A stretch of 64,000 bases of DNA from Lentzea pudingi (GCF_014646255.1 NZ_BMNC01000002.1:310001-374000), one strand, 5' to 3'. Counted from the first letter of the stretch, positions 9,308-18,562 are shown. Notes: generated from the sequence alone by a model not told the origin. Numbers and translations are program-made.

Positions 9308-9656
9308 TCCGGAAGGTTAGGTGCGAGGGGCCCTCGTCCGATTCGGCTAACGAGGTGATTCCTCTAGGTCCTTGCACGATCAAGCGGACCTTGAGGCCCC
9401 GAACGAACCAGTGACACTCGTCCGAGCGCCGAATGCAATCGCCCGGACGAGTGTTGTCGAGAGGTGCAACGATCGCTGCCCGAACGGGCGGCTCCGCGAG
9501 CGCGACACCCTAGCTCGCACAACGACATTTCGCACCAGTCGCAACCTTTTCGAGGCCTGGTCCGCCAGACCGTCCACATTGGACCGGCCCGAACGAGAGC
9601 CACGCCACTCGGAACTCCGCTTGACGCCCCTCGCGATCACGAGCATGCTGAGCTTA
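9308..9656. other. divergent promoter region with inverted repeat
   Basis: Non-coding space between the HAD gene (minus) and the flavin monooxygenase (plus). It holds an inverted repeat with 11-bp perfect arms, ACACTCGTCCG (9414-9424) and CGGACGAGTGT (9444-9454), separated by 19 nt. A possible -35 TTGACG is at 9621. No convincing ORF is present. Confidence 0.5.
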
Positions 9657-9672
9657 TTCAACACTGGTTGAA
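9657..9672. promoter_or_regulatory. candidate operator before the monooxygenase
   Basis: TTCAAC-ACTG-GTTGAA is a perfect 6-bp inverted repeat ending 14 nt before the ATG, just upstream of the ribosome site AGAGGGG. Its size and position suit a TetR- or MarR-type repressor, but no such gene is adjacent. Confidence 0.35.
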
Positions 9673-9686
9673 AAGAGGGGATCGAC

Positions 9687-10943
9687 ATGGAGAGGACAAC
9701 CTGTCTCGTCGTCGGCGGCGGACCTGCCGGGATGGTGCTGGGACTGCTCCTGGCCCGCGGTGGCGTCGAGGTCACGGTGCTCGAGAAGCACGGCGACTTC
9801 CTGCGCGACTTCCGCGGCGACACGGTGCACGCGTCGACGCTCACGCTGCTGGACGAACTGGGGCTGGGGCCCGCGTTCGAGCAGGTGCCGCACCAGGACG
9901 TCGACAAGATCGAGGCGCTGCTCGACGGCGGCGCCAAGGCCACGATCGCCGACCTGTCCCGGCTGCCCGGCCCCAACAAGCGCATCGCGATGGTGCCGCA
10001 GTGGGACTTCCTCGACCTGCTGGCGGACGCCGGCAAGCTCGAACCGACGTTCTCGCTGCGGATGAACACCGAGGTCACCGCGATCACGAAGAGCGGCAAC
10101 AAGATCACGGGCGTGAAGTACCGGGACCGCGTCGACGGGCACGAGGGCGAGTTCACGGCCGACCTCGTCGTCGCGGCGGACGGCCGGGGCTCGATCCTGC
10201 GCGCGGCCGTGGAACTCCCGGTCCACAGCTTCGGCGCGCCGATGGACGTGTGGTGGTTCCGGTTGCCGCGCAACGAAAGCGACTCCGTCAAGGGAGGCGC
10301 GGGCAGGTTCAGCGCGGGCAGCGCGCTCGTGCTCATTCCCCGCGGCGAGTACTTCCAGTGCGCCTTCCTGATCCGCAAGGGAACGGACCGGGCGGTGCGC
10401 GCCGAGGGGGTAGAGAAGTTCCGCGAACGCGTCGTCACGCTCATCCCGTGGCTCGCGGACCGGGTGAACCACATCAAGAACCTCGACGAGGTCAAGCTGC
10501 TCGACGTGAAGCTGGACCGGTTGCGCCGGTGGCACGTCGACGGGCTGCTGTGCATCGGTGACGCGGCGCACGCGATGTCACCGGTCGGCGGCGTGGGCAT
10601 CAACCTGGCCGTCCAGGACGCGGTGGCGGCGGCGACCCTGCTCGCGAAGCCGTTGCGGGAGGGCCGGGTCACGGGCAGGACGCTCGCGAAGGTGCGCGGG
10701 CGCAGGCTCTTCCCGACCGTGGCGATCCAGACCGTGCAGCGGGTGATCCACCGGCTGTTCCTCGGGCGCAAGCTCGACAGCACCGAGACGGTCTCCAGCA
10801 CGGGTATGCCGTTGCCGCTCAAGCTCGCCCAGAAGCTGCCGTTCCTGCAGGCGGTTCCGGCCTACGTGGTCGCCATCGGGCCACGTCCGGAGCACGCACC
10901 CGACTTCGCGCGCAGGGCACCGCAGACCATCGCTAGGTCGTGA
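9687..10943 (+). CDS. FAD-dependent aromatic-type monooxygenase
   Basis: A class A flavoprotein monooxygenase of 418 residues, as used in aromatic or polyketide hydroxylation. The Rossmann fingerprint is LVVGGGPAGMVLGLLLARGG (residues 7-26) with the ribose-binding Glu in VTVLEKH. The family DG motif appears as VVAADGRGSILR, and the second FAD motif as CIGDAAHAMSPVGGVGINLAVQDA. ATG 9687 is preceded by AGAGGGG. It stands alone, convergent with the response regulator and overlapping it by 11 bp. The substrate is unknown; no biosynthetic cluster surrounds it. Confidence 0.92.
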   Translation: MERTTCLVVGGGPAGMVLGLLLARGGVEVTVLEKHGDFLRDFRGDTVHASTLTLLDELGLGPAFEQVPHQDVDKIEALLDGGAKATIADLSRLPGPNKRIAMVPQWDFLDLLADAGKLEPTFSLRMNTEVTAITKSGNKITGVKYRDRVDGHEGEFTADLVVAADGRGSILRAAVELPVHSFGAPMDVWWFRLPRNESDSVKGGAGRFSAGSALVLIPRGEYFQCAFLIRKGTDRAVRAEGVEKFRERVVTLIPWLADRVNHIKNLDEVKLLDVKLDRLRRWHVDGLLCIGDAAHAMSPVGGVGINLAVQDAVAAATLLAKPLREGRVTGRTLAKVRGRRLFPTVAIQTVQRVIHRLFLGRKLDSTETVSSTGMPLPLKLAQKLPFLQAVPAYVVAIGPRPEHAPDFARRAPQTIARS

Positions 10944-11591
10944 CGAACGCCTCGGAGCTCTCCCCGAGCACCATCGCCACGGCGTGGGCCCGGTCACGGG
11001 CGCCGAGCTTGCGCAGGATGGCCTTCACGTGGGTCTTCACGGTGTCGTTGCTGATGAAGAGCCGCTGGGCGATGCGGGCGTTGTCCATGCCCTTCGCCAT
11101 CTCGGCCAGCACGTCGAACTCGCGCGCCGACAGCCGGCCGAGCGAGGCGGGTGGGGGCATCCGCGCCGGTAAGCGCGCCAATGACCCCACCCGCGCGTCG
11201 ATCGTGGCGGGAGCACCCCGCACGGCGGCCGCGATCAGCGGTAGCAGCTCGGCCACCGGCGAGGTCTTCAGCAGGTAGGCCACCGCGCCGGCGTCCAGCG
11301 CCGCGCGGCCCAGCTCGGACTGTCCGCATTGGACAGCACGACCACACGGGCGCCCGGCCGGTACTGCGCCGTGTCCCGCACGGTGCGCAGCGGTCCGGCG
11401 CCCGGCACGTCGAAGTCCGTGACGACCAGGTCCACCAGCGTGCCGCGCAGACTTCGCGCAGCCTCGGCCACGGTGTGGGCGATGCCCACAACGCGGAAGC
11501 AGTGCGTGCGGTGCAGCGAAAGCCGCAGCCCTTCGGTGATGAGCTGCGAACCGTCGACCAGCAGCACTCGGGTGGACGCCAGGTCCGTCAT
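10933..11591 (-). pseudogene. NarL/LuxR response regulator, frameshifted
   Basis: Two overlapping frames together make one response regulator of about 219 residues. The receiver half starts at ATG 11591 (STRVLLVDGSQLITEGL, phospho-acceptor Asp in DLVVTDFDVPG, Ser in VVVLSNADS). The remainder is in another frame: VAYLLKT with the conserved Lys, then the LuxR helix-turn-helix (LSAREFDVLAEMAKGMDNARIAQRLFISNDTVKTHVKAILRKLG). The break lies at about 11312-11325 and needs one missing base or two extra bases. The usual acidic pair at the start of the receiver is Asp-Gly here, which weakens metal binding. No sensor kinase is adjacent. It may be a true pseudogene or a sequencing error. Confidence 0.8.
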
Positions 11592-11658
11592 GACACCGGG
11601 AAGTTACTCGCGGGTACCCGGATGCGTAACCTGCCGGACGCCGGATTGCTCCGTACGG

Positions 11659-12417
11659 CTACCTATTTGCGACCGGATTGGTGAGCGTGCCAAGGCCGTC
11701 CACAGTCACGGAGACCGTCTGTCCGGCCGTCATCGGCCCGACACCGGCCGGCGTGCCCGTCAGGATCAGGTCGCTCGGCAGCAACGTCATGATGCCGGAC
11801 ACGTATTCGACGAGCGACGGAATGTCGTGCACCATCAAGGAAGTACGTCCGTCTTGTTTGACTTCCCCGTCGACCTCGGTGACGACGCGGACGTCGGACG
11901 GGTCGAACTCCGTCTCGATGAACGGACCCAACGGGCAAAACGTGTCAAAACCCTTGGCACGCGTGAACTGCACGTCCTTCTTCTGCAGGTCGCGCGCGGT
12001 GACGTCGTTGGCGATCGTGTAACCCATGATCACACTCGCGGCCCTGGCGCGCGGCACGTCGCGGCACGGCTGGCCGATGATGACCGCGAGCTCGCCCTCG
12101 AAGTCGACGCGCTCGGACACGGCCGGGAGCTTGATCTCCACGTTCGGGCCGACCACCGACGTGTTGGGCTTGAAGAACAGCAACGGCTCCGCGGGGACCT
12201 CGTTGCCGAGCTCCTTCGCGTGGTCGGCGTAGTTCCGGCCCACACCAATGATCTTGGTGGGCAGGATCGGCGCCAGCAGCCGCACGTCCGCCAACGGCCA
12301 CTTCCGGCCGGTGAACGTGGGCGTGCCGAAGGGGTGTTCGGCGATTTCCGCGGCCTCGTCGCCTTGAACGGCGACGAAGGCCACGCCAGCGGGATGAGCA
12401 ATTCGGGCGATGCGCAC
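11659..12417 (-). CDS. fumarylacetoacetate hydrolase family protein
   Basis: A 252-residue FAH-fold enzyme. Family signatures are KIIGVGRNYADHAKELG, FFKPNTSVVGPN, the metal-binding VDFEGELAVIIG and GYTIANDVTARDLQKKDVQFTRAKGFDTFCPLGPF. Members hydrolyse or decarboxylate acylpyruvates and related diketo acids using Mg2+; the exact substrate is not apparent. It follows cimA after 17 nt on the same strand, so it should be on the cimA transcript. A homologue sits at the same relative place in M. tuberculosis (Rv2993c). Confidence 0.93.
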   Translation of the reverse strand: MRIARIAHPAGVAFVAVQGDEAAEIAEHPFGTPTFTGRKWPLADVRLLAPILPTKIIGVGRNYADHAKELGNEVPAEPLLFFKPNTSVVGPNVEIKLPAVSERVDFEGELAVIIGQPCRDVPRARAASVIMGYTIANDVTARDLQKKDVQFTRAKGFDTFCPLGPFIETEFDPSDVRVVTEVDGEVKQDGRTSLMVHDIPSLVEYVSGIMTLLPSDLILTGTPAGVGPMTAGQTVSVTVDGLGTLTNPVANR

Positions 12418-12434
12418 AGCGTCAGTTTACGGAC

Positions 12435-14018
12435 TCAGCTGGAGCGCATCGACTTGTGCACGAGGGCGTCGCACAGCGCCAGCCAGCTCGCCTCGACGAT
12501 ATTGCCGTGCACGCCCACGGTCGTCCACTCGCGCTCACCGTCCGTGGACTCGACCAGCACGCGCGTCACGGCGTCCGTGCCGGGGTGCTCGGTCAGGATG
12601 CGCACCTTGTAGTCGGCCAGCTCCACGGTGTCCAACCAGGACAGGTGGGGCAGCAACGCCTTGCGCAGCGCCGCGTCCAGCGCGTGCACGGGCCCGATGC
12701 CCTCGGCGGTCGCGATGACCCGCTCCCCCGCCACGTGCACCTTGACCGTGGCCTCGGACACGATCTCGCCGTCCGACCGGTGGTCGAGCACGACCCGGTA
12801 GGACTCCAGCGTGAACGGCGGAGTGTCCAGTTCGGACAGCTCCCCGCGCAGCAACAACTCCATCGAGGCGTCGGCGGCCTCGAACGACCAGCCCTTCGCC
12901 TCCAGTTCCTTCACGCGCTGGAGAGCGCTCCCGACCTCGGTCCCCCGGCCGGCCAGGTCGAGCCCGAACTCACGTCCCTTGAGTTCGATGCTCGCCCGAC
13001 CGGCCATCTCGGTGACCAGCACCCGCATGTCGTTGCCGACGGTGTCCGGATCGATGTGGTTGTACAGCTCCGGATCCACCTTGATCGCGCTCGCGTGCAG
13101 ACCCGCCTTGTGAGCGAATGCTGACGACCCGACATAGGCCTGGTGGGTGTCGGGTGCGATGTTCGCGATCTCGGCCAACGCATGGGAGACACGGGTGAGC
13201 TCGGCCAGTGCCCCGGTCGGGAGCACCTCCATGCCGAGCTTGGTCACGAGGTTTCCCACGACGGCGAACAGGTCCGCATTACCTGCTCGCTCGCCATAAC
13301 CATTGGCGGTGCACTGAACGTGCGTCGCGCCCGCCTGAACGGCCGCGAGAGTGTTCGCCACAGCACAGGACGTGTCGTCCTGGCAGTGGATTCCCACGCG
13401 GAAGCCCGTCTTCTCGACGACCTCCGCGACGGTCTCGGCGAGGCTGAGCGGCAGCTGCCCGCCATTCGTGTCACACAACACAACCACGTCCGCGCCACCC
13501 TCCACAGCGGACTCCAGCACCCGGAGGCTGGTGTCCGGCGAGAAGGCGTACCCGTCGAAGAAGTGCTCGGCGTCGAGGAAGACCCGCCTGCCTTCGCCCT
13601 TGAGGAACCGGACCGTGTCGCGCACCATCTTCAGGTTCTCCGCGGAGTCCGTCCGCAGTGCACGCTCGATGTGTCGCAGATCCGACTTGGCCACCAACGT
13701 GACCACCGGCGCCCGCGACTCCAGCAACGCCCTGACCTGCGGATCGTCCTCGACCTTAACCCCAGCCTTGCGCGTGGCCCCGAACGCGACCAGCTGTGCG
13801 TTCTTCAGTTCCAGATCACCGGCCGCCGCCCGCGCGAAGAACTCCGTGTCCTTGGGCAGAGCGCCGGGCCAACCGCCCTCGATGAACCCGACGCCGAGCC
13901 CGTCCAGCAACCTCGCGACCGCGAGCTTGTCCGTGACGGAGTACGAAATGCCCTCACGTTGTGCGCCATCGCGCAACGTCGTGTCGTAGACGTGGAATGC
14001 GTCGGTCGGGCCGGCCAT
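12435..14018 (-). CDS. cimA: (R)-citramalate synthase
   Basis: CimA condenses pyruvate with acetyl-CoA to (R)-citramalate. LeuCD and LeuB can convert this to 2-oxobutyrate for isoleucine, bypassing threonine deaminase. The 527-residue length and form fit CimA: catalytic HMGL-like domain (VYDTTLRDGAQREGISYSV, residues 10-28; DTNGGQLP; metal ligands in GIHCQDDTSCAVANTLAA) and a C-terminal LeuA-type regulatory dimerisation domain (about residues 395-520). Start ATG 14018. Upstream is a leader peptide with three Ile codons and a terminator, which supports a role in isoleucine supply. 2-isopropylmalate synthase (LeuA) is the closest alternative, but the N-terminal motif and length favour CimA. Confidence 0.92.
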   Translation of the reverse strand: MAGPTDAFHVYDTTLRDGAQREGISYSVTDKLAVARLLDGLGVGFIEGGWPGALPKDTEFFARAAAGDLELKNAQLVAFGATRKAGVKVEDDPQVRALLESRAPVVTLVAKSDLRHIERALRTDSAENLKMVRDTVRFLKGEGRRVFLDAEHFFDGYAFSPDTSLRVLESAVEGGADVVVLCDTNGGQLPLSLAETVAEVVEKTGFRVGIHCQDDTSCAVANTLAAVQAGATHVQCTANGYGERAGNADLFAVVGNLVTKLGMEVLPTGALAELTRVSHALAEIANIAPDTHQAYVGSSAFAHKAGLHASAIKVDPELYNHIDPDTVGNDMRVLVTEMAGRASIELKGREFGLDLAGRGTEVGSALQRVKELEAKGWSFEAADASMELLLRGELSELDTPPFTLESYRVVLDHRSDGEIVSEATVKVHVAGERVIATAEGIGPVHALDAALRKALLPHLSWLDTVELADYKVRILTEHPGTDAVTRVLVESTDGEREWTTVGVHGNIVEASWLALCDALVHKSMRSS

Positions 14019-14046
14019 CGGGGTTCATCTCCTCATCCGGGCAAAC

Positions 14047-14077
14047 AAAAAGACCCCCCGCGGGATGCGAGAGGTCT
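14047..14077 (-). terminator. attenuator terminator upstream of cimA
   Basis: On the minus strand AGACCTC pairs with GGGGTCT across a loop containing CCCGCGGG, and a run of Ts follows. It lies between the leader peptide and the cimA start, so it can only act as a conditional terminator of cimA. Confidence 0.8.
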
Positions 14078-14102
14078 GCGCGTCGGGTGCCAGGGGCGGC
14101 AA

Positions 14103-14147
14103 CTACCCGACGCGCTCGTCGATAATGATGGCGGTGAACTGAGCCAT
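14103..14147 (-). CDS. cimA leader peptide with three isoleucine codons
   Basis: A 14-residue ORF, MAQFTAIIIDERVG, with consecutive codons ATC ATT ATC (14129-14121). Its last codons and stop form one arm of a perfect 10-bp stem (14105-14114 with 14079-14088); the terminator follows. This is the layout of ribosome-mediated attenuation: stalling at the Ile codons would disturb the first stem and change folding before the terminator. No Shine-Dalgarno sequence precedes the ATG, so translation may start leaderless. Ile sensing is inference from codon content. Confidence 0.75.
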   Translation of the reverse strand: MAQFTAIIIDERVG

Positions 14148-14219
14148 GTCCGGGATGGTGCCACAGCTCAGTTCGGCGTACCAAGCCACGGGAGGAAATC
14201 TCCCACTATCTGGTCACGG

Positions 14220-14691
14220 GTTCACTCGCCAACGCAGGGCGACTCGGACGAGGCCTGGTGCGCGCAACCAACCGCACCCGCCAACGCAAGCCAACCTCGG
14301 ACCAGGCCCGGCACGCGCAACCACCCGCACCCGCCAACGCAAGCCAACCTCGACGCAAGCCCGGCGCGCGGTGCCAACCGGAAGCCGCAAACGCAGGCCA
14401 GCCACCTACGAGGCCTGGCGTGGCGATGCGAAGCGAGCCGTGTGAACCCTGTCCTCCATGGGTTCCGGTGGGCACCTCACATGGCGATTGGGGCTTTACC
14501 TTGAGGGGGCGGGATGCCACCCTCACGGGCACGGCCGGGCGCTTCTCAGCCCGGCCTTTTTCCGGCCGTCACGCATCCCGCCAGAGGCTCAAGGTCAAGC
14601 CCCAATCGCAGCCCCTTGATCCGTCATGACCCGCGCGAGCACCCTCGCAACGCGACCGTGCCCCTAAAACGCAACCAACCCCGCTGGAACC
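14220..14691 (+). repeat. dispersed repeat element, copy A
   Basis: Homologous to 25343-25717 in the opposite orientation. Three parts are visible. First, tandem units with a 53-bp period at 14245-14297, 14298-14350 and a diverged third at 14351-14403. Second, a conserved block containing TGGCGTGGCGATGCGAAGCG. Third, a long hairpin core (14484-14609), followed by the shared tail CTTGATCCGTCATGACCCGC and a last shared stretch CAACCCCGCTGGAAC. Core identity between copies is nearly complete over about 125 nt. Frames through both copies share peptide fragments, but these follow from DNA similarity and have no start signals. No terminal target duplication is evident. Confidence 0.85.
14484..14609 (+). 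ncRNA. conserved long hairpin with internal terminator, copy A
   Basis: The outer stem GCGATTGGGGCTT (14484-14496) pairs with 14597-14609. A second stem ACCTTGAG (14498-14505) pairs with 14588-14595, and a third GGGATGC (14511-14517) with 14573-14579. Inside is GGCCGGGC (14533-14540) paired with GCCCGGCC (14549-14556) and followed by TTTTT, a textbook intrinsic terminator. ACGGCCGG (14531-14538) can pair instead with CCGGCCGT (14562-14569), which excludes the terminator. Being transcribed as a structured RNA is inference. Confidence 0.5.
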
Positions 14692-14719
14692 GGAACCAGC
14701 CAAAGCAAGCCGACCCGCG

Positions 14720-15693
14720 TCAGCCCTCAGCCAGGAACTTCGCGAACGCCTCAATGGAAGCAGCATTCCGAGGCGACTCCACCAACGCCGCATACGGCAA
14801 CGAGAAGAACCTCTTCCCCTTCACCGCAGGCGAATTGGCCAGCGGAGCGAAGCCCTCCAGGAACGCCTGCTTCTGCTCAGGCGTGTTCGCCTCCCCATCC
14901 GCATAGTCCACGATCAGCACGACCTCGGGATCCCGCTGCACCACGGTCTCCCAGTTCACCGTCGTCCAGCTGTCGTTCAAATCCCCGAACAGGTTGTCCC
15001 CACCGGCCTTCGAGATCACGTCCTGCGGCGCCGCGTTCTTCCCGGACGTGAACGGCTGGTCCTGCCCGCTGTCGTACAAGAACACCCGAGGGCGAGGCTT
15101 GCCGGCCATCAGCTTCCCAGCGTCCGCGATCTGCTTCTGATAACCGGAGACGAGCTCCTCCGCCTTGGCCTCCACCCGGAAGATCTTCCCCAAATTGCGC
15201 AGGTCCGTGTATAACGCGTCCAACGCCGGCATGATGCCGCGCTGCTTGCCGACGCCGTTGCGGCAGGCCTCGGTCAGCTGGTAGGTGCCGATCCCGAGCG
15301 ACTTCAGCGAGTCCGGGGTGAACCCGGTGCTCTCGCTGAACCCGTAGTTCCACCCCGCGAAGACCATGTCCGCGCCGGCTCCCTGCACGACCTCCTTCGA
15401 GACCCTGTCGGACAGGTGCTTCACGCTGTCGAAGTCCGCCTTCCACGGCGAGGTCCGCACGTCGACGGAGTCCTTGCCTTTGATGACGTACCCGGCCATC
15501 CGGTCCTTCAGGCCCAGCGCGAACATCAGCTCGGTGATGCCGGTGTCGTTGGTGACCACTTTGGACGGAACGCGGTCGAACGTGACCTGCTGGCCGCAGT
15601 TCGTGATGGTCACCGGGTCGGTCGCGGAGGTGTCGGAGGCGACCGTCGCTCCGCAGCCGGAGAGCAGCAGCAGCGCGGCGCAGACAACGGTTC

Positions 15694-15697
<4 letters not shown>
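14720..15697 (-). CDS. btuF: ABC substrate-binding lipoprotein, probable cobalamin binder
   Basis: A 325-residue periplasmic-binding-fold lipoprotein. The signal is MRTVVCAALLLLSGC with lipobox LLSGC (lipidated Cys about residue 15). Two lobes of the FecB/BtuF helical-backbone family follow (VVTNDTGITELMFALGLKDRMAGYV; PEVVLIVDY near the end). By sequence alone it would be called a siderophore-binding protein. The operon is preceded by a cobalamin riboswitch, so vitamin B12 or a corrinoid is the more likely ligand. The start is TTG 15697, overlapping the ATPase stop (TTGA). Confidence 0.8.
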
Positions 15698-16433
<736 letters not shown>

Positions 16434-16434
<1 letters not shown>

Positions 16435-17456
16435 CAGCGGCCTCCGAACACGTAGGACCTGCGGCGCATCAGGAAGATGAAGCACGGCACGCCGAGCGCG
16501 GCCGTGATGACGCCGAGCGGCAGTTCCTCCGGCGCCGCGAGCATCCGCGCGGCCACGTCGACCCAGACCAGGAACGAGGCTCCGGCCAGCGGTGCCAGGG
16601 CGAGCACCTTGCGGTGGTCGGCACCGACGACCATGCGCGTGAGGTGCGGCAGCATCAGCCCGACGAAACCGACGGCACCGCTGACCGCCACCAGCACGCC
16701 GGTCATGGCCGCGGTGACGATGAACAGGTACGTGCGGAACCTGTTGACCGGCACGCCGAGCGTCGTCGCGGTCTCGTCGCCCATCGTCATCGCGTTGAGC
16801 TGCCGGGCCTTGGTCGCCAGGTAGACGATCCCCGCGAGAGTCACCGCGGCGGCGATGGGCAGCGACTGCCAGTTCGCGCCGCCGAGGCTGCCGAGCAACC
16901 AGAACATCGCGGCCCGCGCCGCCTCACCGTGCGGTGCCTGGAACACCATCAGCATCGCCACGGCGGAGAACCCGTACGCGAGCGCGGTTCCGGTCAGCAC
17001 GAGTCGCAACGGTGTGAGCCCTCGGCTCGTGCGCGCGGTGATGTAGACCAGAGCCGTGGCTCCGAGACCGGTCAGGAACGCCCCCACGGAGAGGGCGTAG
17101 ACACCGAACCCGGACAGCACGCCGAGCGTCGCCACGGCCGTCGCGCCCACGCTCGCGCCCGACGAGATGCCGAGCACGTACGGGTCGGCCAGCGCGTTGC
17201 GGACCATCGCCTGGATCGCGACGCCGACCGTGCTCAGCCCGGCGCCCACGACGGCGGCGAGCAGGACGCGGGGAAGCCGGATGTCCCAGACGATGTGGTA
17301 CTGCCCGGCGAGGCCGGCGGGCACCGTGCCGCCGGTCATCGCTTGCCAGAGCAGGTCGACGGTGACGTCGAACGGCACGGAGACGGGGCCGAGCGCGACG
17401 CCCGCCACGATGCTGACGACGAGCACGCCGACGAGCGCGCTGATCTTGGAGATCAC
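16434..17456 (-). CDS. btuC: FecCD-family permease, probable cobalamin importer
   Basis: A polytopic membrane protein of 340 residues with about ten hydrophobic segments. FecCD/BtuC motifs are LPRVLLAAVVGAGLSTVGVAIQAMVRNALADPYVLGISSGAS and GFVGLMLPHLTRMVVGADHR. I chose GTG 17456 (VISKISALVGVLVVSIVAGV) because GGAAGGA lies just upstream; the longer frame runs into the riboswitch with a hydrophilic extension that makes no membrane sense. It is the first gene of the riboswitch-controlled operon btuC-btuD-btuF. Confidence 0.9.
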
Positions 17457-17504
17457 TGGGTCCTTCCCGCAGTCCACGGCGGAGTTGGAGTTCCTCGGTC
17501 GTCG

Positions 17505-17612
17505 CGCGCGGGTGTTCGGGCTCGTCCCCTCCCCAGGGGACCTACCGTTGCGGGTCAGCGCCGGACTCAGACCGGTCTTCCCCCACACGCGACTTCGGTG
17601 ACCCTACCTGCG
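17505..17612 (-). promoter_or_regulatory. cobalamin riboswitch
   Basis: On the minus strand, reading toward the permease, I see GGGGAAGACCGGTCTGAGTC followed by CGGCGCTGACCCGCAACGGT, which matches the cobalamin riboswitch core (GGGAA..GGTGAAAATCC..CTG.CCCGCAAC.GT). The closing box GAGCCCGAACACCCGC resembles AGCCaGGAgACCtGCC, and its CACCCGC-type end can pair with the 5' GCAGGT. It lies about 50 nt before the permease start, where B12 binding would repress expression of the importer. Confidence 0.8.
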
Positions 17613-17714
17613 AAAACAGAAAGTTCGGAAATTTCCGGGGTGTGATGTCGATCCGGCACCGGGCCCGTTCGACCTGTGGGTGCCCGAGCGAGTACCGAAT
17701 CAGGGAGACACACC

Positions 17715-18134
17715 GTGAAGTACATGCTGATCATGCGCGCCACCGACGAGGCCTACGCGAACATGGGCGAACTCGACTTCGACAAGATGCTGGAGACGGT
17801 CGGCGCGTTCAACGAGGAACTGGTCCGCGCCGGTGTGCTGCTCGCCGCCGAAGGACTTTCCGACGTCTCCGAGGGCGTCGTCGTCGACTACTCGCAGGAG
17901 CCGCCGGTCGTCACGGACGGCCCGTACGGCGAGACCAAGGAGCTGTTCAACGGCTTCTACCTCCTCAACGTCGCGTCCATCCAGGAGGCGGTCGAGTGGG
18001 CGAAGCGCATGCCGATGGCCGGACCGGGCTTCAAGACCGAGATCCGCCGGGTGCCGACCATCGACGAGTTCCCGCAGGACAACGAGTGGATCCAGAAGGA
18101 ACGCGCGTGGCGTGAGGCCAACGGCCAGCTCTGA
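17715..18134 (+). CDS. YCII/DGPF domain protein
   Basis: A 139-residue protein of the YCII-related (PhnB-like DGPF) family. It has the MKYMLIM-type first strand (here VKYMLIMRATDEAY), the DGPY motif (PVVTDGPYGETKELFNGFYLL) and the usual C-terminal WAKRMP...IEVRRVPTIDEF pattern. Such proteins are often encoded beside ECF sigma factors, but none is present here. The start is GTG 17715 with AGGGAGA upstream. The function is unknown; a ferredoxin-like fold is expected. Confidence 0.9.
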   Translation: MKYMLIMRATDEAYANMGELDFDKMLETVGAFNEELVRAGVLLAAEGLSDVSEGVVVDYSQEPPVVTDGPYGETKELFNGFYLLNVASIQEAVEWAKRMPMAGPGFKTEIRRVPTIDEFPQDNEWIQKERAWREANGQL

Positions 18135-18136
18135 CC

Positions 18137-18562
18137 TCAGAAGAGCGGCGTGAAGTGGACGCGGAGACCCGGTCGCTTGCTGTTGCTCTCGGCGATCCAC
18201 CACTCACCGGCTCGCACCACCCCGCCCAGGTGGTCGGCGTAGACCTCGCCCACGCAGTACGTGGGCGGGTTCTCCGGCCCCACCAGCAACTTCACGCGCG
18301 CGGTCCGGCCACCGTCGAAGTACACCGACACGAAACCGGTCCGTTCGGCCAGGTACGGCGTGTCCAGCCGCGCCTCGACCCGCTCGCCCAGCGGTTCCGC
18401 CGTCCCCACCGCCACCGCGGCACGTGCCGCGAGCGCGTCCAGGCGGGCCGCGTCGGCCAGCAACGGCCGCACCGCTTCCAGCTGACCGCTGAGAGCACGC
18501 ACCTGCTGTTCCAGCTCCGCGACCTTGGTCTCCAGCGCTGTGCGCCGTGCCGATCCGAACAC
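18137..18562 (-). CDS. conserved protein with N-terminal coiled coil, unknown function
   Basis: 141 residues from GTG 18562, which has a strong GGGGGAG site five nt upstream; longer versions of the frame run antisense through leuB. Residues about 9-45 (ALETKVAELEQQVRALSGQLEAVRPLL) form a heptad-like coiled coil, followed by an Ala-rich linker. A compact C-terminal domain follows (GFVSVYFDGGRTARVKLLVGPENPPTYCVGEVYADHLGGVVRAGEWWIAES). I do not recognise a family. It converges on the YCII gene with 2 nt between stops and lies downstream of leuB on the same strand, behind a terminator. Confidence 0.75.
   Translation of the reverse strand: MFGSARRTALETKVAELEQQVRALSGQLEAVRPLLADAARLDALAARAAVAVGTAEPLGERVEARLDTPYLAERTGFVSVYFDGGRTARVKLLVGPENPPTYCVGEVYADHLGGVVRAGEWWIAESNSKRPGLRVHFTPLF

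Noticed and set aside
14258..14629. Frame in repeat copy A and the matching minus-strand frame in copy B (25415-25864) sharing peptide segments
   Set aside because: The similarity follows from the DNA repeat, no ribosome site is present, and the frames cross the hairpin and terminator.
14220..14691. Insertion sequence at repeat copy A
   Set aside because: No transposase, no terminal inverted repeats at the element ends and no target duplication. It is better described as a non-coding dispersed repeat.
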